Positions 57,535 to 64,000 of a stretch of 64,000 nucleotides of DNA are shown one piece after another. Where the stretch lies: positions 62,001-126,000 of the forward strand of contig NZ_FMVT01000003.1 of NCBI RefSeq assembly GCF_900102505.1. The letters are read 5' to 3'. The number at the start of each line of letters is the position of its first letter. Position 1 is the first letter of the stretch. A model generated the notes under the pieces. That model was not told where the DNA came from and did no database searches. It worked only from the letters and a program-made list of their open reading frames with translations. Both the position numbers and the translations under genes were made by a program. The stretch comes from Paracoccus tibetensis. GTDB lineage: Bacteria > Pseudomonadota > Alphaproteobacteria > Rhodobacterales > Rhodobacteraceae.

Positions 57535-58587
57535 ATGATGGCAGTGGTTAAGGCCTACAGCGGCGTCGACAGCTTCAACGTCGATCTGAACTTCTTTTTC
57601 CGGCACTTCTACGACGACTACTTCTACGACAACATAAACCTCAGCTACCAGGAGCGGACCTACCAAGATGTCTACGCCGTCAACGGGTATGATGGCTGGA
57701 ACGATCTGATGCTGTTCCTCGGCGGCACCGGGCTCTCCTTCGATCCGGCGACGCAGCGGGCCTCGGGGACGGTGACGGGGATGTTCGAGGAAACCTACTA
57801 TGGCGAGTCGATCATCGACATTCTGGGGATTTCCGTCTCGGCTGCACAGGTCTATCAGGCCGCGTCGACCGCCAGCAACGCGGACGACAGGGCGCTGATG
57901 GCAAACATCTTCCGCGGCAACGACACGATCAACCTCAGCAACTTTGCCGACAGGTTCGAGGGATTGGGCGGCAACGACCTGATGTCCGGACACGGCGGCA
58001 ACGACACCCTCTATGGGAACGAGGGCAACGACACCCTGCGGGGCGGCGAGGGGCGCGACCGGCTGTACGGCGGTTCGGGGAACGACCGGCTGGAAGGCGG
58101 GAGCGGGAACGACCGGCTTGACGGAAGCTCGGGCGCGGACACGCTGGAGGGCGGGTCCGGCAACGACACCATGCTCGGTGGGGACGGCAACGACGTGCTG
58201 CGCGGCGGCTCGGGCATCGACCTGATCACCGGCGGCCTCGGGCGCGACGTGATGACCGGGGGGCTTGGGGCGGACCGCTTCATCTTCACCAGCCCGGCCC
58301 AGTCGGTCATCAGCGCCACGACGCGCGACGTGATCACCGACTTCAGCCGAGCCGACGGCGACCGGATCGACCTGTCGGGGATCGACGCGAACCTCCGGGC
58401 CTCGGGCGATCAGGCCTTCCGCTTCGTCGGCACCTCGGGCTTCTCGGGCACGGCGGGTGAGCTGCGCTACCAGCACGTCAACGGGGTGACCGTGGTCTCG
58501 GCCGACCTGGACGGCGACAGGCGTGCGGACTTCACGCTGGAGCTGACCGGGCAGGTGCGGCTCGGCGGGCAGGACTTCCTGCTCTAG
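57535..58587 (+). CDS. RTX (hemolysin-type calcium-binding repeat) protein
   Basis: 350 residues. The N-terminal ~125 residues (Tyr/Phe/Asp-rich, e.g. FFFRHFYDDYFYDNINLSYQ) are unlike any family I recognise. They are followed by GGxGxD-type nonapeptide repeats from about residue 143 to 250 (GGNDTLYGN, GGSGNDRLEGG, GGLGADRFIF) and a C-terminal domain with FIFTSP, ITDFSRADGDRIDLSGID and RADFTLELTGQ, typical of M10-serralysin-type type-I-secreted proteins. It should be exported by an ABC/MFP/OMP system, none of which is nearby. ATGs at 57535 and 57538 are both possible; the ribosome site is weak. Confidence 0.85.
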   Translation: MMAVVKAYSGVDSFNVDLNFFFRHFYDDYFYDNINLSYQERTYQDVYAVNGYDGWNDLMLFLGGTGLSFDPATQRASGTVTGMFEETYYGESIIDILGISVSAAQVYQAASTASNADDRALMANIFRGNDTINLSNFADRFEGLGGNDLMSGHGGNDTLYGNEGNDTLRGGEGRDRLYGGSGNDRLEGGSGNDRLDGSSGADTLEGGSGNDTMLGGDGNDVLRGGSGIDLITGGLGRDVMTGGLGADRFIFTSPAQSVISATTRDVITDFSRADGDRIDLSGIDANLRASGDQAFRFVGTSGFSGTAGELRYQHVNGVTVVSADLDGDRRADFTLELTGQVRLGGQDFLL

Positions 58588-58613
58588 CGGCACCCGCCCG
58601 GGCGCGCTAGGCT

Positions 58614-58632
58614 GGCTCCGTCCTTCGGAGCC
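58614..58632 (+). promoter_or_regulatory. Hairpin over the ribosome-binding site of the SH3-type gene
   Basis: GGCTCCG (58614-58620) and CGGAGCC (58626-58632) form a perfect 7-bp stem with a TCCTT loop. The 3' arm contains the GGAG presumed ribosome-binding site, 6 bp before the ATG at 58637. It may lower translation, or be the 3' end structure of the RTX message. Confidence 0.45.
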
Positions 58633-58636
58633 TGCC

Positions 58637-59257
58637 ATGCGCGCCACCCTCGCCCTTCTCGCCGCCCTGCTCGTCGCCTCGCCCGCGGCGGCGACGCAGG
58701 AATACATCCTGCCGACGCTGTTCGACGTGACCGGCGTCGCCGCAAACGACGTGCTGAACCTGCGCGCCGAGCCGAATGCCGGCAGCCAGATCCTCGGCGC
58801 GCTGCCGCCGGACGCGACCGGGGTGGAGGTCGTCGAGGAGCGGCGGGGCTGGGCGCGAGTCAACCTGCGCGAAGCGTCGGGCTGGGTTTCGATGCGCTAT
58901 CTCGCGTACCGCGTGGATGTCTGGGAGGAGGGGCGACTGCCCGCCGCCTTCTCGTGCTACGGGACCGAGCCCTTCTGGTCCGTGACCGCGCGGGACGGCG
59001 CGCTGGCCCTGTCGACGCCCGAGACGCCCGAGACGCCCGAGACGCTGTTCCCGGTGACGGCGATTTTGGGAACCGGGGTCTTCCGCGATCCGACCCGCGT
59101 CGTGCTGGGCGAGGGCGCGGTGCTGACCGCAGTCCCGCAGCAATGCTCGGACGGGATGTCCGACCGGCGCTTCGGCCTGGCGGCCCTGCTGACGCTGACC
59201 CAAGGCGAGCCGCGGCTGCTGAGCGGCTGCTGCTCGATCGAGGCGCGCCCGCGATAG
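58637..59257 (+). CDS. Secreted SH3-domain/COG3650-like protein with PET repeats
   Basis: 206 residues. Signal peptide MRATLALLAALLVASPAAA, then a bacterial SH3 domain (residues ~25-95: DVLNLRAEPNAGSQILGALP, GWARVNLREASGWVSMRYLA). A second part has SCYGTEPFWSV, a pattern seen in COG3650-type proteins, and four cysteines in the mature C-terminal half (FSCYG, PQQCSD, SGCCS). A short TPETPETPET run separates them. Role unknown; bacterial SH3 domains often bind cell-wall peptides. It starts 47 bp after the RTX stop. Confidence 0.78.
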   Translation: MRATLALLAALLVASPAAATQEYILPTLFDVTGVAANDVLNLRAEPNAGSQILGALPPDATGVEVVEERRGWARVNLREASGWVSMRYLAYRVDVWEEGRLPAAFSCYGTEPFWSVTARDGALALSTPETPETPETLFPVTAILGTGVFRDPTRVVLGEGAVLTAVPQQCSDGMSDRRFGLAALLTLTQGEPRLLSGCCSIEARPR

Positions 59258-59261
59258 CGGC

Positions 59262-59289
59262 TTGCAATGAAGCCCGCGCGGCGCTACCA
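59262..59289 (+). promoter_or_regulatory. Possible promoter of tRNA-Gly
   Basis: TTGCAA (59262-59267) and CTACCA (59284-59289) with a 16-bp spacer, 12 bp before the tRNA. The -10 element is a poor match to consensus, so this is tentative. Confidence 0.35.
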
Positions 59290-59301
59290 GCTTGAGCGAG
59301 C

Positions 59302-59375
59302 GCGGGTGTAGCTCAATGGTAGAGCAGAAGCCTTCCAAGCTTACGACGTGGGTTCGATTCCCATCACCCGCTCCA
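59302..59375 (+). tRNA. tRNA-Gly (anticodon TCC)
   Basis: 74 nt including encoded CCA. Acceptor GCGGGTG/CACCCGC, D arm GCTCAATGGTAGAGC, anticodon loop CTTCCAA with TCC at its centre (reads GGA), T arm TGGGTTCGATTCCCA. The outermost anticodon-stem pair is G-A, otherwise the cloverleaf is regular. It sits between the SH3-type gene and the DUF892 gene. Confidence 0.92.
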
Positions 59376-59409
59376 ACCCCTCCTGATGCCTGCCGCCAGG
59401 TTGCGGCCG

Positions 59410-59434
59410 GGAACAATCGCCCGCCGATGCGGTT
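59410..59434 (+). promoter_or_regulatory. EcfG-type general stress promoter of the DUF892 gene
   Basis: GGAAC (59410-59414), 16-bp spacer, GGTT (59431-59434). Alphaproteobacterial EcfG promoters are GGAAC-N16/17-CGTT, with GTT the firm part. The site continues GGAACAAT, the same eight bases as the next two sites downstream. It is about 52 bp before the ATG. Confidence 0.65.
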
Positions 59435-59486
59435 GTCCACCGCAATGCAGCGGCTGCGGCCGCAGCGGCTTCAAGGAGAGCATGAC

Positions 59487-59984
59487 ATGGCGACCAAGAA
59501 CCTGGAAAAACTGTTCCACGAAACGCTCCGCGACATCTACTACGCCGAGCGCAAGATCCTGAAGAACCTGCCCAAGATGGCCCGTGCCGCCCAGGCCGAC
59601 GAAGTCCGCGCCGCCTTCGAGCAGCATCGCGAGGAGACCGAGGGCCAGATCGAGCGCCTGCAGAAGGTCTTTGAGCTGCTGGGCAAGCCGGCCCGCGGCA
59701 AGACCTGCGACGCGATCGAGGGGATCATTTCGGAAGCCGAGGAGATCATGGACGAGTTCAAGGGCTCCACGGCGCTGGACGCGGGCCTTGTGGCCGCGGC
59801 GCAGGCGGTCGAGCATTACGAGATCTCGCGCTACGGCACGCTGAAGCGGTGGGCCGAGGTGCTGGGCATGGACGAGGCCGCCAAGCTGCTGGACGAGACG
59901 CTGCAGGAAGAAACCGCCACCGACGAGAAGCTGACCCAGGTGGCCGACAGCACCGCCAACAAGAACGCGATGGAAGCGGCCTGA
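59487..59984 (+). CDS. Ferritin-like DUF892 protein (YciE/YciF type)
   Basis: 165 residues, a helical bundle with ferritin-like carboxylate/histidine pairs: LRDIYYAERKILKNLPKM, FEQHREETEGQIERLQKVFE, QAVEHYEISRYGTLKRWAEV and ETLQEETATDEKL. YciF-type proteins bind two metals and are stress-induced; their enzymatic role is uncertain. The ATG at 59487 follows AAGGAG. It ends 25 bp before an intrinsic terminator and is the first of three consecutive EcfG-type genes. Confidence 0.9.
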   Translation: MATKNLEKLFHETLRDIYYAERKILKNLPKMARAAQADEVRAAFEQHREETEGQIERLQKVFELLGKPARGKTCDAIEGIISEAEEIMDEFKGSTALDAGLVAAAQAVEHYEISRYGTLKRWAEVLGMDEAAKLLDETLQEETATDEKLTQVADSTANKNAMEAA

Positions 59985-60005
59985 CCGGCCGCGACGCCGT
60001 CGATG

Positions 60006-60033
60006 AAAGGCCCCGCCGCGGCGGGGCCTTTTT
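60006..60033 (+). terminator. Intrinsic terminator of the DUF892 gene
   Basis: AAAGGCCCCGCC / GGCGGGGCCTTTTT, a perfect GC-rich stem with a very short loop and a 5-T run, 22 bp after the stop. Confidence 0.85.
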
Positions 60034-60100
60034 CGTGCTGTGGCACGGCACGCCAAAGATGCGGCCGCGCGATCCGCGGGAAAGAGCTTGGCGGGGCGCA

Positions 60101-60125
60101 GGAACAATGCGCTCGGCCCGGTGTT
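60101..60125 (+). promoter_or_regulatory. EcfG-type promoter of the small membrane-protein gene
   Basis: GGAAC (60101-60105), 16-bp spacer, TGTT (60122-60125). The -10 keeps GTT but has T in place of the usual C. It shares GGAACAAT with the sites at 59410 and 60703. The ATG is 31 bp downstream. Confidence 0.55.
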
Positions 60126-60156
60126 GCACGACCGTCACGCCCTGAAGGGAAACCCC

Positions 60157-60579
60157 ATGCCCACCAACAACGATTCCATCGAGAGGCTCCGCCGCGAGCA
60201 TGGCACGACCGACGCCCCGGACCAGCCGGCGACGGTCGAGGCGTTGCGGCGCGACATCGACAGCGGCGCAACGGGCGACAAGGTCAACTATCCCGATCCC
60301 GCGGCGGCCCCGCTCGGGGCGGATGACGAGGCCGGCGGCCATTCTCCCAACCGCGAAGAAATGCGCATGGCGCGCGAGGCCGGTGCCGCAGCCGCGTCCG
60401 ACTATGTCGCACCGGTGCCGGGGGTGGACCACTCCGCCTCGGAGGCCGGACAGCCCGCGGACATGGATTACTACCGCGAGGACAACGCCACCGGCTCGTC
60501 GCTGGCGCTGACTGCGGTCGCGATGCCGATCGTGCTGCTGCTGCTGATCGTCTTCGGCGCGCTGTGGTACTGGATGTGA
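60157..60579 (+). CDS. Hypothetical protein, acidic N-terminal part and C-terminal membrane segment
   Basis: 140 residues; no family recognised. The N-terminal ~110 residues are hydrophilic (DSIERLRREHGTTDAPDQ, PADMDYYREDNATGSS) and the C-terminus ends in one membrane segment (LALTAVAMPIVLLLLIVFGA) with LWYWM at the very end. It looks like a single-pass protein anchored by its tail. The start is the ATG at 60157 with AAGGGAAACCCC upstream. It lies behind an EcfG-like promoter, after a ferritin-like stress gene, so a stress role is a reasonable inference. Confidence 0.72.
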   Translation: MPTNNDSIERLRREHGTTDAPDQPATVEALRRDIDSGATGDKVNYPDPAAAPLGADDEAGGHSPNREEMRMAREAGAAAASDYVAPVPGVDHSASEAGQPADMDYYREDNATGSSLALTAVAMPIVLLLLIVFGALWYWM

Positions 60580-60702
60580 CGCCGGCGCGGCGTACTGATT
60601 TAAGTTAATGCGCTCAAGATCCCTGGCTCGCAACCGCCTGACGAGGCAGCCTGTTTTTCGGGCAGTTTGAGGATCTTCATGTCGCCGCCTGCAACCTGCT
60701 CG

Positions 60703-60728
60703 GGAACAATTCAGGCAGCGTGATCGTT
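60703..60728 (+). promoter_or_regulatory. EcfG-type promoter of the 105-residue orphan gene
   Basis: GGAAC (60703-60707), 17-bp spacer, CGTT (60725-60728), an exact match to the alphaproteobacterial EcfG consensus. The start codon is 30 bp downstream. Like the two sites upstream, the -35 continues as GGAACAAT. Confidence 0.75.
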
Positions 60729-60757
60729 TCGTGATCATAGCCAGCCGGAGCAGAACG

Positions 60758-61075
60758 ATGACCTTCCAGCGCCTCCCTGCCTCTTCGTCCGTCCTGCCCC
60801 TCACCTCTGATGCCAGCGCCGTCGCGGTGCCCGTGCAGCCGGTGGAGGCCGATCCCGACGTTCCCGATGTCCCGGGACTTGGCCACAACCGCCGCCGCAG
60901 CATCAAGCGCCGCACCAGCGTCACGCTGCATCTGGAGTTGCATGAGGACGGAGAGATCCACATCCATTCGCCGGACATGCCCTACCTGATCCTGTCCGAC
61001 CGGAACCCGCGCAACCTGATCGGCGATGTCGGCGGCGCGCTCTGCTACGAGATCCGCCGCCGCTTCTCGGACTGA
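60758..61075 (+). CDS. Hypothetical protein, small, basic-acidic
   Basis: 105 residues; not recognised. A low-complexity N-terminus (PVQPVEADPDVPDVPGLG) is followed by an Arg-rich HNRRRSIKRRTSVTLHLELH stretch and a conserved-looking part IHIHSPDMPYLILSDRN, RNLIGDVGGALCYEIRRRF. The histidine cluster could bind metal but nothing proves it. The ATG at 60758 has CGGAG upstream; a GTG at 60731 is in frame but lies over the promoter. It has its own EcfG-like promoter and intrinsic terminator, so it is a complete single-gene unit. Confidence 0.7.
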   Translation: MTFQRLPASSSVLPLTSDASAVAVPVQPVEADPDVPDVPGLGHNRRRSIKRRTSVTLHLELHEDGEIHIHSPDMPYLILSDRNPRNLIGDVGGALCYEIRRRFSD

Positions 61076-61095
61076 CCCACCACGCCATGCGACAG

Positions 61096-61127
61096 ACGGC
61101 CCGATGCATCCGCGTCGGGCCGTTCTT
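61096..61127 (+). terminator. Intrinsic terminator of the 105-residue orphan gene
   Basis: ACGGCCCGA (61096-61104) pairs perfectly with TCGGGCCGT (61115-61123) over a 10-nt loop, followed by TCTT. 20 bp past the stop. Confidence 0.75.
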
Positions 61128-61274
61128 GCATGCGCTGCCGCGTCGCGGCGCCACATCCGGTGCAAAATGACGCGCTGCGGCGCCATGCGCCCTTGCGACC
61201 CTGCCCCGATGCGCTAGCCTTCTTCTACCCCTAGCCTCTGATCCCGGTGGCAGCGCAGCGCGAAAGGCAGTCCG

Positions 61275-62711
61275 ATGTTCGACCAGGCCGACGCCATCCT
61301 CCTGGCCCGCATCCAGTTCGCCTTCACGGTCAGCTTCCACTTCCTGTTTCCGGCCTTCACAATCGGGCTGGCCAGCTATCTCGCGGTGCTGAATGGCCTC
61401 TGGCTGTGGAAGAAGGACCACAAGTATCTCGACCTCTTCCGCTACTGGGTTAAGATCTTCGCGCTGGCCTTCGCGATGGGCGTCGTCTCGGGCATCGTCA
61501 TGTCCTACCAGTTCGGCACCAACTGGTCGGTCTTCTCGGACCGCGCGGGCCCCGTGATCGGCGCGCCCATGGCCTACGAGGTGCTGTCCGCCTTCTTCCT
61601 CGAGGCGGGCTTTCTCGGGATCATGCTCTTCGGGCGCGAGCGGGTCGGCCCGGTGCTGCACATGATGGCCTGCCTCGCCGTGGCGGGCGGCACCGCGATG
61701 TCGGCATTCTGGATCCTGTCGGTGAACAGCTGGATGCACACCCCGGCCGGGTTCGAGCTGGACCTGCAGACCGGCCAGTTCCTGCCCACCAATTTCTGGG
61801 AGGTGATCTTCAACCCCTCCTTCCCCTATCGCCTGATGCACACGGTGACGGCCGCCTACCTGACCACCGCCTTCATCGTCGGCGGCGTCGCGGCGCTGCA
61901 CCTTCTGCGGCACCGGCACCGCCCCGACCAGGTCAGCCCGGCCACGCGGACCATGTTCTCGATGGCGATGTGGATGGCGGCGATCTTCGCGCCGGTGCAG
62001 ATCTTCCTCGGCGACATCCACGGGCTGAACACGCTGGAGCATCAGCCCGCCAAGGTCATGGCGATGGAGGGCCATTTCGAGAGCCACCCCGAGGGCGCGC
62101 CGCTCTATCTCTTCGGCATCCCGAACCAGGCCGAGCAGCGGCTGGACTATGCCGTCGGCATCCCCAAGCTCAGCTCGCTGATCCTCAAGCACGACCTGAA
62201 CGCGCCGCTGGACGGGCTGGACACGATCCCGCTGGAGGATCAGCCCCCCGTCGGCATCGTCTTCTTCGCCTTCCGCATCATGGTCGCGATCGGCTTTGCC
62301 ATGCTGGGCCTCGGGCTCTGGTCGCTGTTCGCGCGCTGGCGGGGGCGGCTCTATGACTGGCCGATGCTGCACCGCGCCGCCGTCCTGATGGCGCCATCGG
62401 GGCTGATCGCCGTCCTCGCCGGCTGGATCACGACCGAGGTCGGCCGCCAGCCCTTCACCGTCTACGGCCATCTGCGGACCGCGGACAGCGTCTCGCCGCT
62501 GGACGCCGCGGCGGTGGGCTCGTCGCTGATCGCCTTCGTCATCGTGTATTTCGCCGTCTTCGGCGCGGGCACCTGGTACATCCTGCGCCTGATGTCGCGC
62601 CCGCCGCATGTGGCCGAGCCGAACATGGACGAAGACATGGACGGCCCGATCCGCACCGCCGGCACCACCCCGGTCCAGCAGACCCATCGCACCACCCCGA
62701 TAGGAGAGTGA
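61275..62711 (+). CDS. cydA: Cytochrome bd-type ubiquinol oxidase subunit I (cyanide-insensitive class)
   Basis: 478 residues, about nine membrane segments. AFTVSFHFLFPAFTIGLASY contains a haem-ligand histidine, MSYQFGTNWSVFSDRAGPVI the second conserved region, and GWITTEVGRQPFTVYGHLRT the quinol-oxidase signature. The quinol loop is short, as in cyanide-insensitive (CIO) oxidases rather than E. coli CydA. It oxidises ubiquinol and reduces O2 to water without pumping protons. It is followed by cydB with only 3 bp between. The 147 bp after the upstream terminator contain TTGCGA and TAGCCT that could be a promoter; no FNR box is seen. Confidence 0.95.
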   Translation: MFDQADAILLARIQFAFTVSFHFLFPAFTIGLASYLAVLNGLWLWKKDHKYLDLFRYWVKIFALAFAMGVVSGIVMSYQFGTNWSVFSDRAGPVIGAPMAYEVLSAFFLEAGFLGIMLFGRERVGPVLHMMACLAVAGGTAMSAFWILSVNSWMHTPAGFELDLQTGQFLPTNFWEVIFNPSFPYRLMHTVTAAYLTTAFIVGGVAALHLLRHRHRPDQVSPATRTMFSMAMWMAAIFAPVQIFLGDIHGLNTLEHQPAKVMAMEGHFESHPEGAPLYLFGIPNQAEQRLDYAVGIPKLSSLILKHDLNAPLDGLDTIPLEDQPPVGIVFFAFRIMVAIGFAMLGLGLWSLFARWRGRLYDWPMLHRAAVLMAPSGLIAVLAGWITTEVGRQPFTVYGHLRTADSVSPLDAAAVGSSLIAFVIVYFAVFGAGTWYILRLMSRPPHVAEPNMDEDMDGPIRTAGTTPVQQTHRTTPIGE

Positions 62712-62714
62712 GCC

Positions 62715-63749
62715 ATGATGCCCATCGCCGACGGCGTGAACCTGGACCTCACCCTCATCTGGGCCTTCCTCATCGCCTTCGCGGTGCTGGTCTATGTGGT
62801 GCTGGACGGGTTCGACCTGGGCCTCGGGATGCTGTTCGTGGCCGAGCCGGTCGAGAAGGACCGCGACGTCATGATGAACTCGGTCGCGCCGGTCTGGGAC
62901 GGCAACGAGACCTGGCTGGTCCTGGGCGGAGGGGGCCTCTTTGCTGCCTTCCCGCTGGCCTATGCGCTGATCCTGCCCGCGCTCTACGTTCCGCTGATCG
63001 TGATGCTGCTGGCCCTGATCTTTCGCGGCGTCGCCTTCGAGTTCCGCTGGCGGACCAAGCGCTGGCGAGGGGTCTGGGACATCGCCTTCATCGGCGGCTC
63101 GGCCGCGGCGGCGCTGTCGCAGGGCATCGCGCTTGGCGGGCTTCTGCAGGGCATCGACATCGACAAGGCCGCACGCAGCTATGCCGGGGGCTGGTGGGAC
63201 TGGCTGACGCCCTTCAGCGTCATGGTCGGGATCGCGGTGATGGTCGGCTACATGCTGCTGGGCGCGACCTGGCTGGTCCTGAAGACGACCGGCCCCTTGC
63301 AAGAGCGGATGCGCCGCCGCGCATGGCTGCTGGGCGTCGCGACCGTCGCCTTCATCGGCATCGTCAGCCTGTGGACGCCCTTCCTGCAGGACGGCTATTA
63401 CACGCGCTGGTTCGGCGGGCTGAACATCGTCCTCGCCGCCGGGGTGGCCGCCGCGGTCCTCGCCCTCGCCTTCGGCATGTTCCGCACGCTGATGGTGCGC
63501 CACCACGACTACTGGCCGTTCCTCTTCGCGCTCGGGATGTTCGTCCTGGGCTTCGGCGGGCTCGGCTACTCGATGTTCCCCTATATCGTCCCGGTCGAGG
63601 TCACCATCTGGGAGGCCGCCGCCCCGGAGAACAGCCAGCTCTTCATGCTGGTGGGCGCTGCCTTCCTGATCCCGATCATCCTGGCCTACACCGCCTATGC
63701 CTACTGGGTGTTCCGCGGCAAGATCGACCCCGACGCGGGCTATCACTGA
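62715..63749 (+). CDS. cydB: Cytochrome bd-type ubiquinol oxidase subunit II
   Basis: 344 residues, about eight membrane helices. FAVLVYVVLDGFDLGLGMLF, VWDGNETWLVLGGGGLFAAF and PLIVMLLALIFRGVAFEFRW are subunit II signatures. The start has AGGAGAG upstream. Its stop overlaps the ATG of the 33-codon subunit gene. Confidence 0.95.
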   Translation: MMPIADGVNLDLTLIWAFLIAFAVLVYVVLDGFDLGLGMLFVAEPVEKDRDVMMNSVAPVWDGNETWLVLGGGGLFAAFPLAYALILPALYVPLIVMLLALIFRGVAFEFRWRTKRWRGVWDIAFIGGSAAAALSQGIALGGLLQGIDIDKAARSYAGGWWDWLTPFSVMVGIAVMVGYMLLGATWLVLKTTGPLQERMRRRAWLLGVATVAFIGIVSLWTPFLQDGYYTRWFGGLNIVLAAGVAAAVLALAFGMFRTLMVRHHDYWPFLFALGMFVLGFGGLGYSMFPYIVPVEVTIWEAAAPENSQLFMLVGAAFLIPIILAYTAYAYWVFRGKIDPDAGYH

Positions 63750-63850
63750 TGCCCACGCTGCGCCGGCTCGGCTGGTTCGTGCTGATCTGGGGCGCCAGCG
63801 TGGGCGCCGTGGGGCTGCTGGCATGGCTGATCCGGCTGTGGATCGTCTGA
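63749..63850 (+). CDS. DUF2474-type small subunit of the bd oxidase
   Basis: 33 residues: a single membrane helix (GWFVLIWGASVGAVGLLAWL) flanked by a basic N-terminus MPTLRRL. DUF2474 proteins of this size follow cydB in cyanide-insensitive oxidase operons and play the part of CydX, stabilising the complex. Its ATG overlaps the cydB stop (TGATG), and its own TGA overlaps the next ATG. It is easily missed because of its length. Confidence 0.85.
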   Translation: MPTLRRLGWFVLIWGASVGAVGLLAWLIRLWIV

Positions 63851-64000
63851 TGCGCGTTCTGGACGGCCTCGCCCTGCCGCTGCTGCAGGCGCCCATGGCG
63901 GGCGTCGCCACCCCGGCGCTGGCGGCGGCGGTGTCCGAGGCAGGGGCGCTCGGGGCGCTCGGCCTCGGCGCGGCGGGCGCCGAGGGGGCGGCCTTGATGA
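63850..64000 (+). CDS. Nitronate monooxygenase N-terminus, cut by window edge
   Basis: About 50 residues are visible: MRVLDGLALPLLQAPMAGVA then TPALAAAVSEAGALGALGLG, which matches the FMN-binding start of nitronate monooxygenase (2-nitropropane dioxygenase) proteins. The enzyme oxidises alkyl nitronates such as propionate 3-nitronate. The ATG overlaps the DUF2474 stop (TGATG), so it is probably in the cyd operon. The remainder, including the catalytic histidine, is outside the window. Confidence 0.82.
   Translation, partial: MRVLDGLALPLLQAPMAGVATPALAAAVSEAGALGALGLGAAGAEGAALM

Noticed and set aside
57955..58290. CRISPR-like or tandem DNA repeat
   Set aside because: The periodic GGCAACGAC/GGCGGC pattern is the coding of RTX nonapeptides in frame, not a spacer-repeat array.
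60921..63911. 996-codon minus-strand frame
   Set aside because: Antisense to cydA and cydB, with low-complexity Arg/Gly/His/Asp composition and no domain; the plus strand encodes the oxidase.

Overview
The window is high-GC, gene-dense DNA from an alphaproteobacterium of the Rhodobacteraceae, most likely Paracoccus or a close relative. The evidence is the fbc (Rieske, cytochrome b, cytochrome c1) operon, whose cytochrome c1 carries the long acidic Ala/Glu-rich N-terminal extension known from Paracoccus denitrificans; the serC-serA operon with a structured leader; GGAAC-N16/17-GTT promoters of the EcfG general stress type; and a family of intergenic palindromic repeats next to a C5GGGATATTT-like motif. 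I found no phage, insertion sequence, CRISPR array or rRNA operon. It reads as ordinary chromosome. Both ends are cut inside genes: dapD on the left and a nitronate monooxygenase on the right.

Layout. 1-9.6 kb: dapD start, a LOG-family protein, rlmN, an IalB-like secreted protein, an asparaginase, a TauE-type exporter, serB divergent from serC-serA, and a PPP phosphatase. 9.6-12 kb: hspQ, a two-gene STAS / anti-sigma kinase module, and a thiolase. 12.2-18.3 kb: circularly permuted ATP-grasp, alpha-E, transglutaminase and Anbu proteasome-like genes (a known linked set), here split by a cyclic phosphodiesterase/nucleotidase on the other strand. 18.4-29.7 kb: malic enzyme, trhO, a DASS carrier, pncA-pncB for NAD salvage, a phosphate permease, and small enzymes including arfB.

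29.8-41.5 kb is a surface-glycan region. It holds a phosphohexomutase, then a tightly overlapping minus-strand operon (galU, galE, two paralogous glycosyltransferases, a branching-type glycosyltransferase, a double-domain sulfotransferase, a VOC protein), then cysQ-kdsB and a KpsM-like ABC-2 permease. PAPS-type sulfotransferase next to the PAP phosphatase gene cysQ, with kdsB and a capsule-type permease, suggests a sulfated, Kdo-linked surface polysaccharide (inference).

41.5-57.3 kb: dnaK-dnaJ, radC, the cytochrome bc1 operon, a PfkB kinase, mutS-aroC, and thiBPQ behind a TPP riboswitch whose downstream hairpin can hide the thiB ribosome-binding site. 57.3-61.1 kb: tRNA-Ala(CGC), an RTX protein, an SH3-type secreted protein, tRNA-Gly(TCC), and three consecutive small genes (a DUF892 ferritin-like protein and two orphans), each behind an EcfG-like promoter. 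61.2-64 kb: a cyanide-insensitive-type cytochrome bd oxidase (cydA, cydB and a 33-codon DUF2474 gene), translationally coupled into the nitronate monooxygenase.
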